DNA from: Propionibacteriaceae bacterium
GTDB lineage: Bacteria; Actinomycetota; Actinomycetes; Propionibacteriales; Propionibacteriaceae
Reading direction: 5' to 3'
Assembly (NCBI GenBank): GCA_030538315.1
Contig: JAUNUF010000005.1
Coordinates: forward strand, 11,569 to 50,746
Length of the DNA: 39,178 nucleotides
Part shown: positions 14,560 to 24,445 of the stretch, in pieces
How positions within the stretch are numbered: the first letter of the stretch is position 1
Layout of the letters: each line of letters begins with the position of its first letter
The notes under the pieces: model-generated
What the model was told of the DNA's origin: nothing
What the model saw: the letters and a program-made list of their open reading frames with translations, nothing else
Databases searched by the model: none
Position numbers and translations under genes: made by a program

Positions 14560-17133
14560 TCAATCAGCGATCAGCCTGATGCCGTCGTCGACCCTGTCGA
14601 ATCGCACGTGCTGGCCGTCGTGGATCTCACCGGAGAGCAGGCCACGGGCCAGATCGTCCTCGATGGTCGACTGCACCAGCCTGCGGAGTGGGCGCGCGCC
14701 GTAGACCGGGTCGAAGCCCACTTCGCTGAGCCACGCCTTCGCCGCGTCGGACACCTCGACGGTGATCCGGCGGCCCGCGAGGCGAGCGTTGAGGCGACGC
14801 AGCTGGATGTCGACGATCTGCGCCAACGCCTCCTGCGTGAGGGCCTCGAACAGCACCGTCTCATCGAGGCGGTTGAGGAACTCTGGCCGGAACGCCTGAC
14901 GCACCACGCTCATGACTGACTTCTCCTTCTCCTCGCGGCTGAGGAGCGGATCCGCCATGAACTGCGAGCCCAGGTTGGAGGTGAGGATCAGCAGCGTGTT
15001 GCGGAAGTCCACGGTGCGGCCCTGGCCGTCGGTGAGCCTGCCGTCGTCCAGCACCTGGAGCAGGATGTTGAACAGATCCGGATGCGCCTTCTCCACCTCA
15101 TCCAGCAGGATGACGGAGTAGGGGCGACGGCGAACCGCCTCAGTGAGCTGGCCGCCTTCCTCGTAGCCGACGTAACCGGGAGGGGCGCCGACGAGGCGGG
15201 CCACCGAGTGCTTCTCGGAGTACTCGCTCATGTCGATGCGGACCAGGGCGGTCTCGTCGTCGAAGAGGAAATCCGCCAGCGCCTTGGCCAGCTCCGTCTT
15301 GCCGACGCCCGTGGGGCCCAGGAAGAGGAACGAGCCGGTGGGCCGGTTGGGATCCGAGATGCCGGCACGCGAACGGCGAACGGCGTCTGCCACGGCGCGC
15401 ACGGCGTCGCGCTGCCCGATCAGGCGCTGCCCGATGCGGTCCTCCATCTGGAGGAGCTTCTCGGATTCGCCCTGCAGCATGCGGCCGACGGGCACGCCCG
15501 TCCACGCGGCCACCACCTCTGCGATATCGGTGGCGCCAACTTCCTCCGAGACCATCGACGGCGTCGCGTCGTGCTCTTCGGCTTCAGCCTGCTCCTTCTC
15601 CAGGGCGGGGATCTCGCCGTAGAGGATGGCGGAGGCCTTCGCGAGGTCGCCCTCACGCTGGTACTTCTCTGCCTCCGAGCGCTTCTGGTCGATGAGCTCC
15701 TTGAGATCGCCCATGCGGTTGAGGCCAGACTTCTCCTGCTCCCACCGCGTCTCAAGCCCACGGAGCTTCTCCTGGGCATCCGCCAACTCAGAGTTCAGCG
15801 CAGCGAGGCGCTCGCGGGACGCGTCGTCGGCCTCCTGCTCGAGGTGGAACCTCTGCATGGTCATGCGGTCCACGTCGCGGCGCAACATGTCGATCTCCTC
15901 CGGGGAGGAGTCGATCTCCATGCGCAGGCGGGACGCAGCCTCGTCGACCAGGTCGATGGCCTTGTCCGGCAGCTGACGGCTGGTGATGTAGCGGTTGGAC
16001 AGCTCGGCGGCGGCCACCAGCGCGGAATCCGTGATGCGCACCTTGTGGTGGGCCTCGTAGCGCTCACGCAGGCCGCGGAGGATGGCCACGGTGTCGTCGA
16101 CGGAGGGCTCCCCCACGTACACCTGCTGGAAGCGGCGTTCCAGCGCCGGATCCTTCTCGATGCGCTCGCGGTACTCGTCGAGCGTGGTGGCGCCGATCAT
16201 CCGCAGCTCGCCGCGGGCGAGCATGGGCTTGAGCATGTTGCCGGCATCCATGGCGCCCTCGCCGGACGCGCCAGCGCCGACGACGGTGTGCAGCTCGTCG
16301 ATGAACGTGACGACCTGCCCCTCCGCCTCCTTGATCTCGCTGAGCACGGCCTTGAGGCGCTCCTCGAACTCACCGCGGTACTTGGCACCGGCCACCATCG
16401 ACGCGAGGTCGAGGGAGACGAGGCGGCGGCCCTTGAGGGAATCCGGCACATCGCCAGCCACGAGGCGCTGCGCGAGCCCCTCGACGACGGCGGTCTTGCC
16501 GACGCCTGGCTCGCCGATCAGCACGGGGTTGTTCTTGGTCCGGCGCGCCAGCACCTGCACCACACGGCGGATCTCCTGATCTCGGCCGATCACCGGATCC
16601 AGCTTGCCCTCGCGGGCGCGCTCGGTGAGGTCGATGGAGTACTTCTCGAGGACGGATTCGCCGCCCTCGGATTCCGCGGAGGTGATGCGCTTGCCGCCGC
16701 GGGAGGCCTCGAAGGACTCCTTGAGCGCTTCAGCCGTGACGCCCGTGTTGTCGAGGACGGTCTTGGCATCCGAAGGGATGCTGGCAAGGCCAATCAGCAG
16801 GTGCTCCGTGGCCACGAAGTCGTCGCCGAGTGAATCCGCGAGGGTCTCCGCAGAGGCCAGCACGCGCGCGAAGGGCCCGCTGAGGGCGGGCTGGCTGACG
16901 GAGCTACCCGACGTCGATGGGAGTTTCTTGATGGCCGCGACCGCAGCCGCGTCCACCTGATCCGCCTTGGCGCCCACTGCTTCGAGCAGGGCGCCGACGG
17001 TGTTGTCTGGGGTGAGCAGGAGGCCGTGCAACAGGTGCACGGGCTCGGTGTTGGGGTTGCCGTTGGTGAGAGCCTGCCGGACCGCCGCCGTGACGGCGTC
17101 GCGGGACTTCGTCGTGAGCCTTTCGGTATTCAA
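14560..17133 (-). CDS. clpB: ATP-dependent disaggregase ClpB
   Basis: The product has 857 residues, the usual ClpB length. The order is: N-terminal Clp_N repeats (1-145), AAA+ module 1 with Walker A GEPGVGKT (about 200) and Walker [13 protein letters not shown], the long coiled-coil middle domain (about 400-520, rich in Glu/Arg/Leu), and AAA+ module 2 with Walker [10 protein letters not shown] (about 600) and [13 protein letters not shown]. ClpB works with DnaK to rescue aggregated proteins. The start is TTG at 17133, because AGGAG lies 7 nt upstream and the product then begins at (M)[12 protein letters not shown] as in other ClpB proteins. A longer frame to 17181 is not supported. A HAIR element upstream implies HspR control. 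Confidence 0.96.
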   Translation of the reverse strand: MNTERLTTKSRDAVTAAVRQALTNGNPNTEPVHLLHGLLLTPDNTVGALLEAVGAKADQVDAAAVAAIKKLPSTSGSSVSQPALSGPFARVLASAETLADSLGDDFVATEHLLIGLASIPSDAKTVLDNTGVTAEALKESFEASRGGKRITSAESEGGESVLEKYSIDLTERAREGKLDPVIGRDQEIRRVVQVLARRTKNNPVLIGEPGVGKTAVVEGLAQRLVAGDVPDSLKGRRLVSLDLASMVAGAKYRGEFEERLKAVLSEIKEAEGQVVTFIDELHTVVGAGASGEGAMDAGNMLKPMLARGELRMIGATTLDEYRERIEKDPALERRFQQVYVGEPSVDDTVAILRGLRERYEAHHKVRITDSALVAAAELSNRYITSRQLPDKAIDLVDEAASRLRMEIDSSPEEIDMLRRDVDRMTMQRFHLEQEADDASRERLAALNSELADAQEKLRGLETRWEQEKSGLNRMGDLKELIDQKRSEAEKYQREGDLAKASAILYGEIPALEKEQAEAEEHDATPSMVSEEVGATDIAEVVAAWTGVPVGRMLQGESEKLLQMEDRIGQRLIGQRDAVRAVADAVRRSRAGISDPNRPTGSFLFLGPTGVGKTELAKALADFLFDDETALVRIDMSEYSEKHSVARLVGAPPGYVGYEEGGQLTEAVRRRPYSVILLDEVEKAHPDLFNILLQVLDDGRLTDGQGRTVDFRNTLLILTSNLGSQFMADPLLSREEKEKSVMSVVRQAFRPEFLNRLDETVLFEALTQEALAQIVDIQLRRLNARLAGRRITVEVSDAAKAWLSEVGFDPVYGARPLRRLVQSTIEDDLARGLLSGEIHDGQHVRFDRVDDGIRLIAD

Positions 17134-17199
17134 GGGGAGTCTCCTAGGTTTCGGTTCCTGAGCCGGGCGGCTGAGCAGCACGACCGGCCGGATTTCAAA

Positions 17200-17220
17200 G
17201 TTGAGTCTACATCACTCAAC
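17200..17220. promoter_or_regulatory. HAIR element (HspR operator) upstream of clpB
   Basis: GTTGAGT-N7-ACTCAAC matches the HspR-associated inverted repeat CTTGAGT-N7-ACTCAAG with one changed base in each arm (still paired). It lies 67 nt before the clpB start codon. HspR represses dnaK and clpB operons in actinobacteria and releases them on heat stress. Confidence 0.85.
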
Positions 17221-17290
17221 CTTGGAATCAGGCAAGATATTCCCCTCGCTGACTGAATCTGTGACGAAGGAGCCGTTCGAAACAGGTGCG

Positions 17291-17971
17291 TCAGCACTGG
17301 TCCTTGTTGGCGGTTCCCTCGCGGTACCCGGCGACCTTCCAGCCACCGTCGATCCACTCCAACACCGCGACCCCACTCTGGTACAGGCCGTCCTTGTGCA
17401 GCGGGTTGTCCTGGGCGTCGAAGGCGCGGGTGCCGCTCATGTCGACGCAGAACTCGACGTCGGCGACCCCGCCGTCGGCTTCAAGGGAGACCAGCTTGGA
17501 GGTGGCGTACAGGACGCGGTTGACACCCTCATAGCGGTGGCCCTTCTCCTTCCAGTTGGAAAACGCGTTCACCCAGTAATCCAGCTGCCCGGAGGTCATG
17601 ATCCGCTCCATGTCCGGGGTCGCCTCTGCGGCACCGCCGTCGGCATAGGTCTGGTTGATGACGTCCCAGTACTCGTGGAACGCAGGCACCACAGCCGCGA
17701 TGCGCTGGGCCTCGTCACCCACCAAGGTCGCCTTGCCGCTGGGACTCTCCTCCGCTGCGGCAGTGGTCTCGCTGGGGGTTGCGGCAGGCGTCGTCTCAGC
17801 CTCCACAGGCGCGGTCTCGCTCGGGGTCATGGCCTGGGTGACCTCAGGGGTCACTGCCGTGATCTCCACATCGGCGGTGGGCATGGGCGAGGCAGCCTCG
17901 TCAGACGAACTGCAGCCGGCGGCCAACAGCGCAGCGGCAAGGGATGCGACAAATGCGGTGCGTAGGGACAT
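17291..17971 (-). CDS. Secreted lipoprotein, possibly NTF2-like
   Basis: The product has 226 residues. It begins at ATG 17971 with a lipoprotein signal peptide ([20 protein letters not shown], Cys20). A Thr/Pro/Glu-rich linker follows (about 25-80). The C-terminal domain (about 90-226) reads [43 protein letters not shown] and [20 protein letters not shown]. Alternating helices and strands of this kind are typical of NTF2/SnoaL-like folds, often found on actinobacterial lipoproteins. No strong Shine-Dalgarno is visible. It is upstream of clpB on the same strand but clpB has its own operator. The function is unknown. Confidence 0.72.
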   Translation of the reverse strand: MSLRTAFVASLAAALLAAGCSSSDEAASPMPTADVEITAVTPEVTQAMTPSETAPVEAETTPAATPSETTAAAEESPSGKATLVGDEAQRIAAVVPAFHEYWDVINQTYADGGAAEATPDMERIMTSGQLDYWVNAFSNWKEKGHRYEGVNRVLYATSKLVSLEADGGVADVEFCVDMSGTRAFDAQDNPLHKDGLYQSGVAVLEWIDGGWKVAGYREGTANKDQC

Positions 17972-18014
17972 GTACCCACTGTTGCATGCCGGGTGGTCAA
18001 CGTTGGGGCGCCAT

Positions 18015-18055
18015 ATTCCTGCAGATGTCGCTGTATGGCGGAGATCTGCAGGAAT
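18015..18055. repeat. PstI-core palindrome, copy 2, in a divergent promoter region
   Basis: Palindrome ATTCCTGCAGATGTCGC paired with GCGGAGATCTGCAGGAAT around a TGTAT loop. It has the same core as the elements at 3982-4052 and 39043-39097. It lies between the divergent starts at 17971 and 18087, so here it cannot be a simple terminator. Confidence 0.85.
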
Positions 18056-18073
18056 AGCACTGGTCTCCTTGGG

Positions 18074-18079
18074 TAGCGT
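18074..18079 (+). promoter_or_regulatory. -10 box of leaderless promoter (GH13 gene)
   Basis: TAGCGT followed by 7 nt and GTG at 18087. There is no Shine-Dalgarno sequence. Confidence 0.6.
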
Positions 18080-18086
18080 TGGTGGG

Positions 18087-20285
18087 GTGACCACCACGCC
18101 AGAGAATCTGCCCATTGACGACGAGGTGCTGCCCGAGGCCAGCTTCGACCAGCAACGCTTCGCCGCCCGCCCGGCCCGGCTGCGCCCACGCGCACGCCGT
18201 CGGGGCAATGACGGCCCGATCGCTCCCCCGTTCAGCCCCTCCGGCCCCAACCGCACCTACGTGGAGTGGCTGGAGGAGCAATCCATGCTGCACGACGCCC
18301 GGCAGGTGTCGCGCCAGGTGGCGGGCAAGCACCTCATGTGGGCCAACCCGTACGCCCACCCAAACCCGCGGGCGGCGCTGCAGCGCGCCTCCGTCTGGTT
18401 CACCGCCTATCCCCTCTCCCACATCACCGATCGTGGGCAGTCCTTCCTGGGCGCGCTGGGTGACGAGGAGCTGTGGAATGCCTTCTCCACGATCGGCATC
18501 GACGCGCTGCACACCGGCCCGGTGAAGCTGGCCGGAGGGTTGCAGGGGTGGGAGCCCACGCCGTCAGTGGATGGCCACTTCGACCGCATCTCCATGGCCA
18601 TCGACCCGCTGTTTGGCACCGAGGACGAGTTCCGGCAGATGTGCGAACGGGCAGCAAAGCACCAGGGCACGATCATCGACGACATCGTCCCCGGCCACAC
18701 CGGCAAGGGCGCAGATTTCCGCCTCGCGGAGCTCAACTACAAGGACTATCCCGGCATCTTCCACATGGTCGACATCCCGCCGGAGCACTGGCATCTGCTG
18801 CCGGATGTGCCCGAGGGTCGCGACTCCGTGAACCTGTCGGCCGAGGTTGAGCAGGCACTGTCGGACGAGGGGCTCATCATCGGCGCGCTGCAGCGCGTGA
18901 TCTTCTACGAGCCGGGCGTGAAGGAAACCAACTGGTCCTGCACCCCACCCATCCTCGACTACAAGGGCATCGAGCGCCGCTGGGTGTACCTCCATTACTT
19001 CAAGGAGGGCCAGCCCACCATCAACTGGCTGGATCCCACCTGCGCGGGCATGCGGCTGGTCATGGGTGACGCGCTGCACTCGCAGCTCGATCTGGGCTCG
19101 GGCGGTCTGCGGCTGGACGCCAACGGCTTCCTGGGCATCGAGAAGATGGCTGGCACGCACGCTTGGTCAGAGGGCCATCCGCTCTCGCAGGCCGCGAACC
19201 AGCTGATTGGTTCTCTGGTGCGCAAGGTGGGCGGCTTCACGTTCCAGGAGCTCAATCTCTCGATCGACGAGATCGCCCGAACTGGCGCCGTCGGGCCTGA
19301 TCTGTCGTACGACTTCATCACCCGCCCCGCCCTTCAGTTCGCGTTGGCAACGGGCGACACCGAGTTCCTGCGGCTCGTGCTGCGCGAGGCCATGCGGATC
19401 GGCGTCGACCAGGCGTCGCTGGTGCATGCACTGCAGAACCACGACGAGCTCACCTACGAGCTGGTCCACTTCGCGACGGCGCACCGCGACACCGAATTCA
19501 CCCTGGGTGGCGAGACCTACACGGGGTCCGATCTGGCCGAGCACATCCGCCAGACGATGCGTGACAAGCTGACCGGCCCGGCGGCGCCCTACAACGCGCT
19601 GTTCACCACGAACGGGATCGCCAGCACCACCGCATCGATCGTCGCTGCCACCATCGGCATCACTGATCTGGATGAGATCACGGATGCGGACGCGCGCCGG
19701 ATTGCCAATGCCCACCTGTTGCTGTGCATGTTCAACGCCTGGCAGCCCGGCGTGTTCGCCCTCTCCGGCTGGGATCTGGTGGGCGCGCTCCCCCTCGACC
19801 GCAGCGAGGTGAAGGAGCTCATCAGCATGGGCGACACCCGCTGGATCGAGCGCGGCGCCTACGACATCCTGGGCGTCGCACCCGACGCGAAGCAGTCGGC
19901 CAGCGGCATGCCCCGGGCGCGCTCGCTGTATGGCTCGGTGCCGGATCAGCTGAAGAAGGACACGTCCTTCGCTTCGCGTCTGACCCAGATCCTGAAGGTC
20001 CGCAAGCGCAACGGCCTGCCGTCGAGCGCGCTGGTCGACGTCCCGGACGTGGGCGACAAGGCTCTGATGGTGCTCGTCAACGAGCTGGAGATCGGCGCCA
20101 TCCAGATCACAGTGCTCAACTTCGGCGGTGAGAAGCTCAGCGCCCGGGTGCAGTCCGAGAAGCTGCCCGCGGGTCGTGTCTTCGACCTGTCGACGCGCCG
20201 CAAGGTGGGCGTGGTCGACGACCTGGGTGGCTTCACGATCGACCTGCCGGCCTACGGCGGGGCCGCGCTGATCATCAAGGACTGA
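18087..20285 (+). CDS. GH13 alpha-glucosidase-clan enzyme, trehalose synthase-like
   Basis: The product has 732 residues. A TIM-barrel with GH13 active-site motifs is visible: nucleophile Asp344 in LRLDANGF, acid/base Glu388 in FQELNLS, and Asp453 in [24 protein letters not shown] corresponds to conserved region I. The start is GTG 18087 behind a TAGCGT box; the longer upstream frame runs antisense through the neighbouring lipoprotein gene. The N-terminal 100 residues ([25 protein letters not shown]) are characteristic of a subgroup often annotated as maltose glucosyltransferase or trehalose synthase. It likely rearranges alpha-glucosidic bonds of maltose or related sugars in the cytoplasm, which fits the adjacent sugar importer. 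Exact specificity is uncertain. Confidence 0.85.
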   Translation: MTTTPENLPIDDEVLPEASFDQQRFAARPARLRPRARRRGNDGPIAPPFSPSGPNRTYVEWLEEQSMLHDARQVSRQVAGKHLMWANPYAHPNPRAALQRASVWFTAYPLSHITDRGQSFLGALGDEELWNAFSTIGIDALHTGPVKLAGGLQGWEPTPSVDGHFDRISMAIDPLFGTEDEFRQMCERAAKHQGTIIDDIVPGHTGKGADFRLAELNYKDYPGIFHMVDIPPEHWHLLPDVPEGRDSVNLSAEVEQALSDEGLIIGALQRVIFYEPGVKETNWSCTPPILDYKGIERRWVYLHYFKEGQPTINWLDPTCAGMRLVMGDALHSQLDLGSGGLRLDANGFLGIEKMAGTHAWSEGHPLSQAANQLIGSLVRKVGGFTFQELNLSIDEIARTGAVGPDLSYDFITRPALQFALATGDTEFLRLVLREAMRIGVDQASLVHALQNHDELTYELVHFATAHRDTEFTLGGETYTGSDLAEHIRQTMRDKLTGPAAPYNALFTTNGIASTTASIVAATIGITDLDEITDADARRIANAHLLLCMFNAWQPGVFALSGWDLVGALPLDRSEVKELISMGDTRWIERGAYDILGVAPDAKQSASGMPRARSLYGSVPDQLKKDTSFASRLTQILKVRKRNGLPSSALVDVPDVGDKALMVLVNELEIGAIQITVLNFGGEKLSARVQSEKLPAGRVFDLSTRRKVGVVDDLGGFTIDLPAYGGAALIIKD

Positions 20286-20414
20286 TGCGGCTTCTGAGCC
20301 CGCCCAGCGACGAAGGAGCCAGGCGGGTCGAAGGACGCTAGGCGGCCCTTCGTCGCCACGGGGTGCTCGTACCTCGCACCTGTGACGCTCAGGGACCAGC
20401 ATCGTCCGAAGCGG

Positions 20415-20522
20415 AGTTCGGGGAATGAAGGACGCGAGTTAGAGCGCAAACCGGACGGCGATAACGGCGACGTCGCCAGACCAGCCCAACCGAGAATACT
20501 CGCATCCTTCTTTCCCCGAACT
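20415..20522. repeat. Large inverted repeat between convergent operons
   Basis: Arms 20415-20439 and 20498-20522, 23 of 25 positions paired (AGTTCGGGGAAWGAAGGA core), loop of 58 nt. It lies in the 399-nt gap (20286-20684) between the convergent GH13 and sugar permease genes, which holds no credible gene. It could act as a bidirectional terminator, but it lacks a clear U-tract. Confidence 0.75.
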
Positions 20523-20590
20523 ACGCGGAACTCACCTCAGTGGTGAAGGCCAAGACGCGCTTGGCGGCCCTTCGTCGGATCGCGCTGCTC

Positions 20591-20678
20591 CTTCGTCGCA
20601 GGCGATCCGCTCAGGGACCACGCAGGTCCTTCGTGAGCATCCGGCGACTTCGTCGCAGGCGATCCGCTCAGGGACCAC
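20591..20678 (+). repeat. Pair of exact 31-bp direct repeats
   Basis: The 31-nt stretches 20591-20621 and 20648-20678 are identical (begin CTTCGTCGCAGGCGATCCGC). The last 12 bases before the end (GCTCAGGGACCA) occur a third time at 20387-20398. Another 15-mer (GGCGGCCCTTCGTCG) occurs at 20341 and 20563. Together with the inverted repeat at 20415-20522 this makes a repeat mosaic. Confidence 0.85.
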
Positions 20679-20684
20679 ACGGGG

Positions 20685-21566
20685 CTACTTCTGGGAACCT
20701 GCCAACAACGCCTGGACGAAGTAACGCTGGAACGCGAAGAACACGAACAGCGGCACGATCATCGACAGGAATGCACCGGCCGACAGCACGTCGATGTTCG
20801 AACCGTACTGGCGCAGCTGGCTCTGGATCGCCACGGTCAGCGGCATCGAGCGCGCGTTGGTGAAGATCAGTGCCACGAGCATGTCATTCCAGGTCCAGAG
20901 GAACTGGAAGATCGCCAGCGACGCGATGGCGGGCAGGCCCAGAGGGAGGATCATCCGGAAGAAGATCGCCCACTCGGACGCGCCGTCGACCCGTGCGGCT
21001 TCCAGCAGCTCCTGCGGGAACTGCGAGAAGAAGTTGCGCAACAGGAAGATGGCGAAGGGCAACCCGAACGCCACGTGGAACAGGATCACGCCCAGCACGC
21101 TGCCGAAGATCCCCAGCTGCCCGAACAGACGAGCAAGCGGAATCAAGGCGACCTGGATGGGCACAGCAAGCATCACGATGACGGCGATCAGCAGCCAGTC
21201 GCGACCCTTGAAATCCAGCCACGCGAACGCGTAACCAGCCAAGGCGCCCAGCAGCACCACCAGCGCCGTCGACGGCACCGCGATCACCACGGTGTTCCAG
21301 AAGGAACCGGTGATCGTGGGGTTCGACAGCAGGTTGGCGTAGTTGTCCAGCGTCAGCTCCGCGGGCTTGGTGAAGACGTTCCACCACCCGGAGGCCGCGT
21401 TGTCACCGGCGCTGCGCAGGGACGTCAGCAGCAACCCAAGGGTGGGCACCAACCAGAAGATGGCGACGATGGCCAACACCACGTTGACGACGGAGTTGTT
21501 GAGGAAGCGCATCACCTTCTGCATGGGCGTGCGCTTGGGCTTCACAATGCTCAGCTCGACTGTCAT
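20685..21566 (-). CDS. Alpha-glucoside ABC permease, second subunit (AglG/MalG-like)
   Basis: The product has 293 residues with six membrane segments. The ABC permease EAA loop is EAARVDGASEWAIFFRMILPLGLP, followed by a typical carbohydrate-permease C-terminus ending FFAFQRYFVQALLAGSQK. It starts at ATG 21566, preceded by GAGGAG, and that ATG overlaps the stop of the first permease gene (ATGA). A much longer open frame exists upstream but it only shadows the first permease. With the two genes upstream it forms a type I sugar importer. The ATPase (MsmK/MalK type) is not in this window and is probably shared. Confidence 0.9.
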   Translation of the reverse strand: MTVELSIVKPKRTPMQKVMRFLNNSVVNVVLAIVAIFWLVPTLGLLLTSLRSAGDNAASGWWNVFTKPAELTLDNYANLLSNPTITGSFWNTVVIAVPSTALVVLLGALAGYAFAWLDFKGRDWLLIAVIVMLAVPIQVALIPLARLFGQLGIFGSVLGVILFHVAFGLPFAIFLLRNFFSQFPQELLEAARVDGASEWAIFFRMILPLGLPAIASLAIFQFLWTWNDMLVALIFTNARSMPLTVAIQSQLRQYGSNIDVLSAGAFLSMIVPLFVFFAFQRYFVQALLAGSQK

Positions 21567-22918
21567 CGCGTGCGCTCCTCTCGGAAGCGACGGATGTTCA
21601 TGATCATTGACGGGAGCACAAGGATCAGCAGCAGGATGGCCAGCGCTGAGCCCAGTCCGTAGTCGTTGCCGCCACCGAACGACACCGTCCACATCTCCAC
21701 CGCGATCACGTTCGCGGCGGGTTTGGAGGCGCCTGGCGGGATGACGTAGACGAGGTCGAAGATCTTCAACACGTTGATGATGAGTGTGACGAACACCACC
21801 ACCAACACGGGCGCGAGCAGCGGCGCGGTGATGCGGGTGAACACCTTCCATTCGGAGGCGCCGTCCATGCGGGCGGCCTCCTGGAGGGAGGGGTCCATGG
21901 CGGAGAGGCCGGAGGAGATCATCACCATCGCGAAGCCGGCCCAGATCCACACGTAGGAGAGGATCACCACCGCATTGATGAACGTGGAACTCAACCATGA
22001 GACGCCTTGGGCGCCCTCGCCAAAGTTCGACGCGGGTAGCGCAATCCGGTAGACACCGGCTGGGTCCAACCCCTCGATCAGGTAGGTGCCGTCTGCGTTG
22101 GTGATGGCGTGCCCGGCGATCGATCCGTCGTCTGCGACGGCGTCCACGCGGATGCCCGGCAGGCCGGACTTGCCGTCACCAACGACGCCCTGCTCACCGC
22201 CGCCGCCAGGCACCACGTCCAGGAAGACGGTGCCGGAGATCTGGTTGCCCTCGGGAGGTGAGGCGACGACGGCCTGCGCTGCGTCCTCCGGCAACTGGTT
22301 CTGCCGGATGGCGATCAACGGCAGATCTGCGACGCTGCCCGGGGCCACCGTCGATTCCGTGGCGATGATGCCGGCCTCCGCCTCAAGGCCCACTCCCTGG
22401 CGCGGCTTCGCGCCCGGGTAGCTGGCGGAATCCCCGAAGGCGTTCTGCACCCCGACGATGGCGGCGTTGACGGCGCCAAGCTGCGGGCTCTCCTGGAAGA
22501 GGCCTCGGAAGATGACGCCCGCGGCCAGCATGGAGATGGCCATGGGCATGAAGATGATGAGCCTGAAGGCCGTCTTCCACTTCAGGCGCTGCAGCAGCAC
22601 CGCGAAGATGAGGCCCAGGATGGTGCACACGGCCGGCGCCACCAGCACCCAGAGGATGTTGTTGCGGATGGCCGTGAACGTGGTCTCGTTGGTGAACATC
22701 GTCACGTAGTTGCCCCACCCGATGAACTTCTCGCCCGCGCGGTCGTACATCGAGCGCACCAACGTGAAGATGATGGGGTATGCGACGAGGGCGCCCAGCA
22801 CGATGAGTGCGGGCGCCAGGAACGAGGCGATGATCAATCCGCGCTTGAAGCGGCCCGAGGACCGGGGCTTGGAAGCCCCGGTCCTCGAACGCTGCGGCGC
22901 GGTGACTGTGCTGGTCAC
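21563..22918 (-). CDS. Alpha-glucoside ABC permease, first subunit, with large Ig-like insertion
   Basis: The product has 451 residues, about 150 longer than common sugar permeases. The N-terminal helices and the EAA loop (EAARMDGASEWKVFTRITAP, 347-366) are normal. Between the third and fourth membrane segments lies an external insertion (about 142-310). Its second half (228-300: SGTVFLDV, GLPGIRVDAV, ITNADGTYLIEGLDPAGVYRIAL) looks like an SdrD-B/carboxypeptidase-regulatory beta-sandwich. E. coli MalF also carries a large Ig-like periplasmic loop (P2) in the same place that contacts the binding protein. The insertion here may do the same. The gene is 12 nt behind the binding protein gene. Confidence 0.9.
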   Translation of the reverse strand: MTSTVTAPQRSRTGASKPRSSGRFKRGLIIASFLAPALIVLGALVAYPIIFTLVRSMYDRAGEKFIGWGNYVTMFTNETTFTAIRNNILWVLVAPAVCTILGLIFAVLLQRLKWKTAFRLIIFMPMAISMLAAGVIFRGLFQESPQLGAVNAAIVGVQNAFGDSASYPGAKPRQGVGLEAEAGIIATESTVAPGSVADLPLIAIRQNQLPEDAAQAVVASPPEGNQISGTVFLDVVPGGGGEQGVVGDGKSGLPGIRVDAVADDGSIAGHAITNADGTYLIEGLDPAGVYRIALPASNFGEGAQGVSWLSSTFINAVVILSYVWIWAGFAMVMISSGLSAMDPSLQEAARMDGASEWKVFTRITAPLLAPVLVVVFVTLIINVLKIFDLVYVIPPGASKPAANVIAVEMWTVSFGGGNDYGLGSALAILLLILVLPSMIMNIRRFREERTR

Positions 22919-22930
22919 CGGAGCCTCTGA

Positions 22931-24307
22931 TTACCCGGTGTATGCCGAAGCAGCAGCAGCCTCAAGGCGATCCATGGCGCCCTGGACATCAGTGGGGTTC
23001 TCGTAGAAGGTGATCATCTCCTGCCAGAAGCCCTGGCCCTGGGTACCGCCGAACGCGCTGGGCGTCAGGTCAGACATGTCGAAGCGGAAGGCCTCGGCGC
23101 CGGTGAGGGCCTCGGCGATCTGACGCGAGATGTCATCCGGGTACAGAGCCGTGTCGACGGCGTTGTTCGGCGAGGTCAGGCCGCCCTTGGGCACCCAGAT
23201 GGCCGCCGACTCAGGGGAGGCCAGGTAGGCCATGAGCGCGTTGGTGGCGTCGTCATCCGTGAACTGGATGGCGACGTCGCCGCCGCCCACCACTGCGGGG
23301 CCGGAGCCCTTGACGGATGGGAAGTCGAAGAACAGCGCGTTCTCGCCGACGGTGGAGTTGCCGTCTGCGGCGATGACGCCGGCCACGAAGTCACCCTCGT
23401 AGACGGTGCCGGCCTGCGGGCTGGCGCCGAAGACCTCGGAGATCGACTCAGGGAAGCCGCGCTGGGCGCCGCCGTCCTGAACCATGTCGGTGCCCCACAG
23501 CGTGGCCAGCACCTCGAGGGCCTCCTTGACCGAATCGTCGGTCCAGGGGATCTCGTGGTTGGTGAGCTGGTCGTACTTCTCGGCACCGGCGGTGCGGAGG
23601 TAGACGTTCTCGAACCAGTCGGTCAGCGGCCAGCCGACGTCGGCACCGATGGAGATACCGGCGTAGCCAGCGTCGCGAATGAGGCCGAGCTGGGTAAGGA
23701 AGCCGTCCCAATCAGCGGGAACCTCGGCGCCGGCCTCGCCCCAGATGTCTGCGTTGTACCACATGGTGGACTTGTTGGCGGCCTTGAACCAGACGCCGTA
23801 CAGCTCGCCGTCGACGGAGCCGAGATCCAGCCAGGACTGCGAGTAGTTGGCCTCGACGGCGGACTTCACCTCGGCGTTGAGCGGCTTGAGGTGGCCGTCC
23901 TTGGCGAGCTGCTGCATGAGCGCGGGCTGACCCACGACGGCGACGTTGGGCGGGGTGCCACCCTCAAGCTGACCGGAGATGTAGGTGGGGCCGTTGTCAC
24001 CGAAGCTGGTGTAGGTCACCGTTGCGCCGGTGTCCTCCTCGAACTTCTTCAGCACGGCCTCGAAGTTCTCCTGCTCGGAGCCAGACCAAGCGGCCACGAC
24101 GTTGAGCGACTGGCCGGACAGATCAATGGCGCCAGCGCCGCCCTCGGCGGGCGTGGTGGTCTCGCCACCCGCTGCGGGAGTGGTCTCGCCAGCGGCCGGG
24201 GTATCGGTGGGGGTGGCAGCGTCGTTGCCGCACGCGCTCAGCAGTGCCACACCGGCCATGCTGAGGGCGGCCAACGCCGCAATCGTCCTACGGGATCGAG
24301 TGAACAT
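22931..24307 (-). CDS. Alpha-glucoside-binding lipoprotein (AglE-like, SBP family 1)
   Basis: The product has 458 residues. The start is ATG 24307, preceded by AAGGAG, and opens with a lipoprotein signal peptide (lipobox LLSAC, Cys26). A Thr/Pro/Ala linker (27-60) follows, then a two-lobed family-1 extracellular binding protein (LNVVAAWSGSEQENFEAVLKKFEEDTGATVTYTSFGD, with TPPNVAVVGQPALMQQLA and YNADIWGEAGAEVPADWD). It captures the sugar outside the membrane and delivers it to the two permeases downstream. Alpha-glucoside specificity is inferred from similarity to AglE-type proteins and from the GH13, GlgP and maltokinase-cap genes around it. Confidence 0.9.
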   Translation of the reverse strand: MFTRSRRTIAALAALSMAGVALLSACGNDAATPTDTPAAGETTPAAGGETTTPAEGGAGAIDLSGQSLNVVAAWSGSEQENFEAVLKKFEEDTGATVTYTSFGDNGPTYISGQLEGGTPPNVAVVGQPALMQQLAKDGHLKPLNAEVKSAVEANYSQSWLDLGSVDGELYGVWFKAANKSTMWYNADIWGEAGAEVPADWDGFLTQLGLIRDAGYAGISIGADVGWPLTDWFENVYLRTAGAEKYDQLTNHEIPWTDDSVKEALEVLATLWGTDMVQDGGAQRGFPESISEVFGASPQAGTVYEGDFVAGVIAADGNSTVGENALFFDFPSVKGSGPAVVGGGDVAIQFTDDDATNALMAYLASPESAAIWVPKGGLTSPNNAVDTALYPDDISRQIAEALTGAEAFRFDMSDLTPSAFGGTQGQGFWQEMITFYENPTDVQGAMDRLEAAAASAYTG

Positions 24308-24402
24308 GTGTCTCCTTCTGGGGCAGTGGTCTTCGCCGCGCTTAGGCGGCTCACGCCACTGGTTGGGGTGAACACAATCGACCCTAGCGACCCCCAAATC
24401 GG

Positions 24403-24416
24403 TGTTAGCGATAACA
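24403..24416. promoter_or_regulatory. LacI-type operator before the sugar importer
   Basis: TGTTAGCGATAACA differs in one base from the LacI/GalR-type palindrome TGTTAGCGCTAACA. It lies in the divergent region between the binding protein gene (start 24307) and sixA (start 24446), about 95 nt before the former and 30 nt before the latter. It overlaps no coding sequence. No LacI-type regulator is encoded in the window. Confidence 0.65.
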
Positions 24417-24431
24417 ATTGTCTCGTTCGGA

Positions 24432-24437
24432 TAACGT
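24432..24437 (+). promoter_or_regulatory. -10 box of leaderless promoter (sixA)
   Basis: TAACGT followed by 8 nt and ATG at 24446. The spacer is slightly longer than at other sites. Confidence 0.45.
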
Positions 24438-24445
24438 TCCATTCC

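Noticed and set aside
18015..18055. Palindrome as a terminator of the lipoprotein or GH13 gene
   Set aside because: It lies before both start codons (divergent), so it terminates neither gene. It was listed as a repeat instead.
20540..20863. Small Arg-rich open frame in the repeat mosaic
   Set aside because: Composition comes from the repeated GC-rich units. No start signal or family pattern was found.
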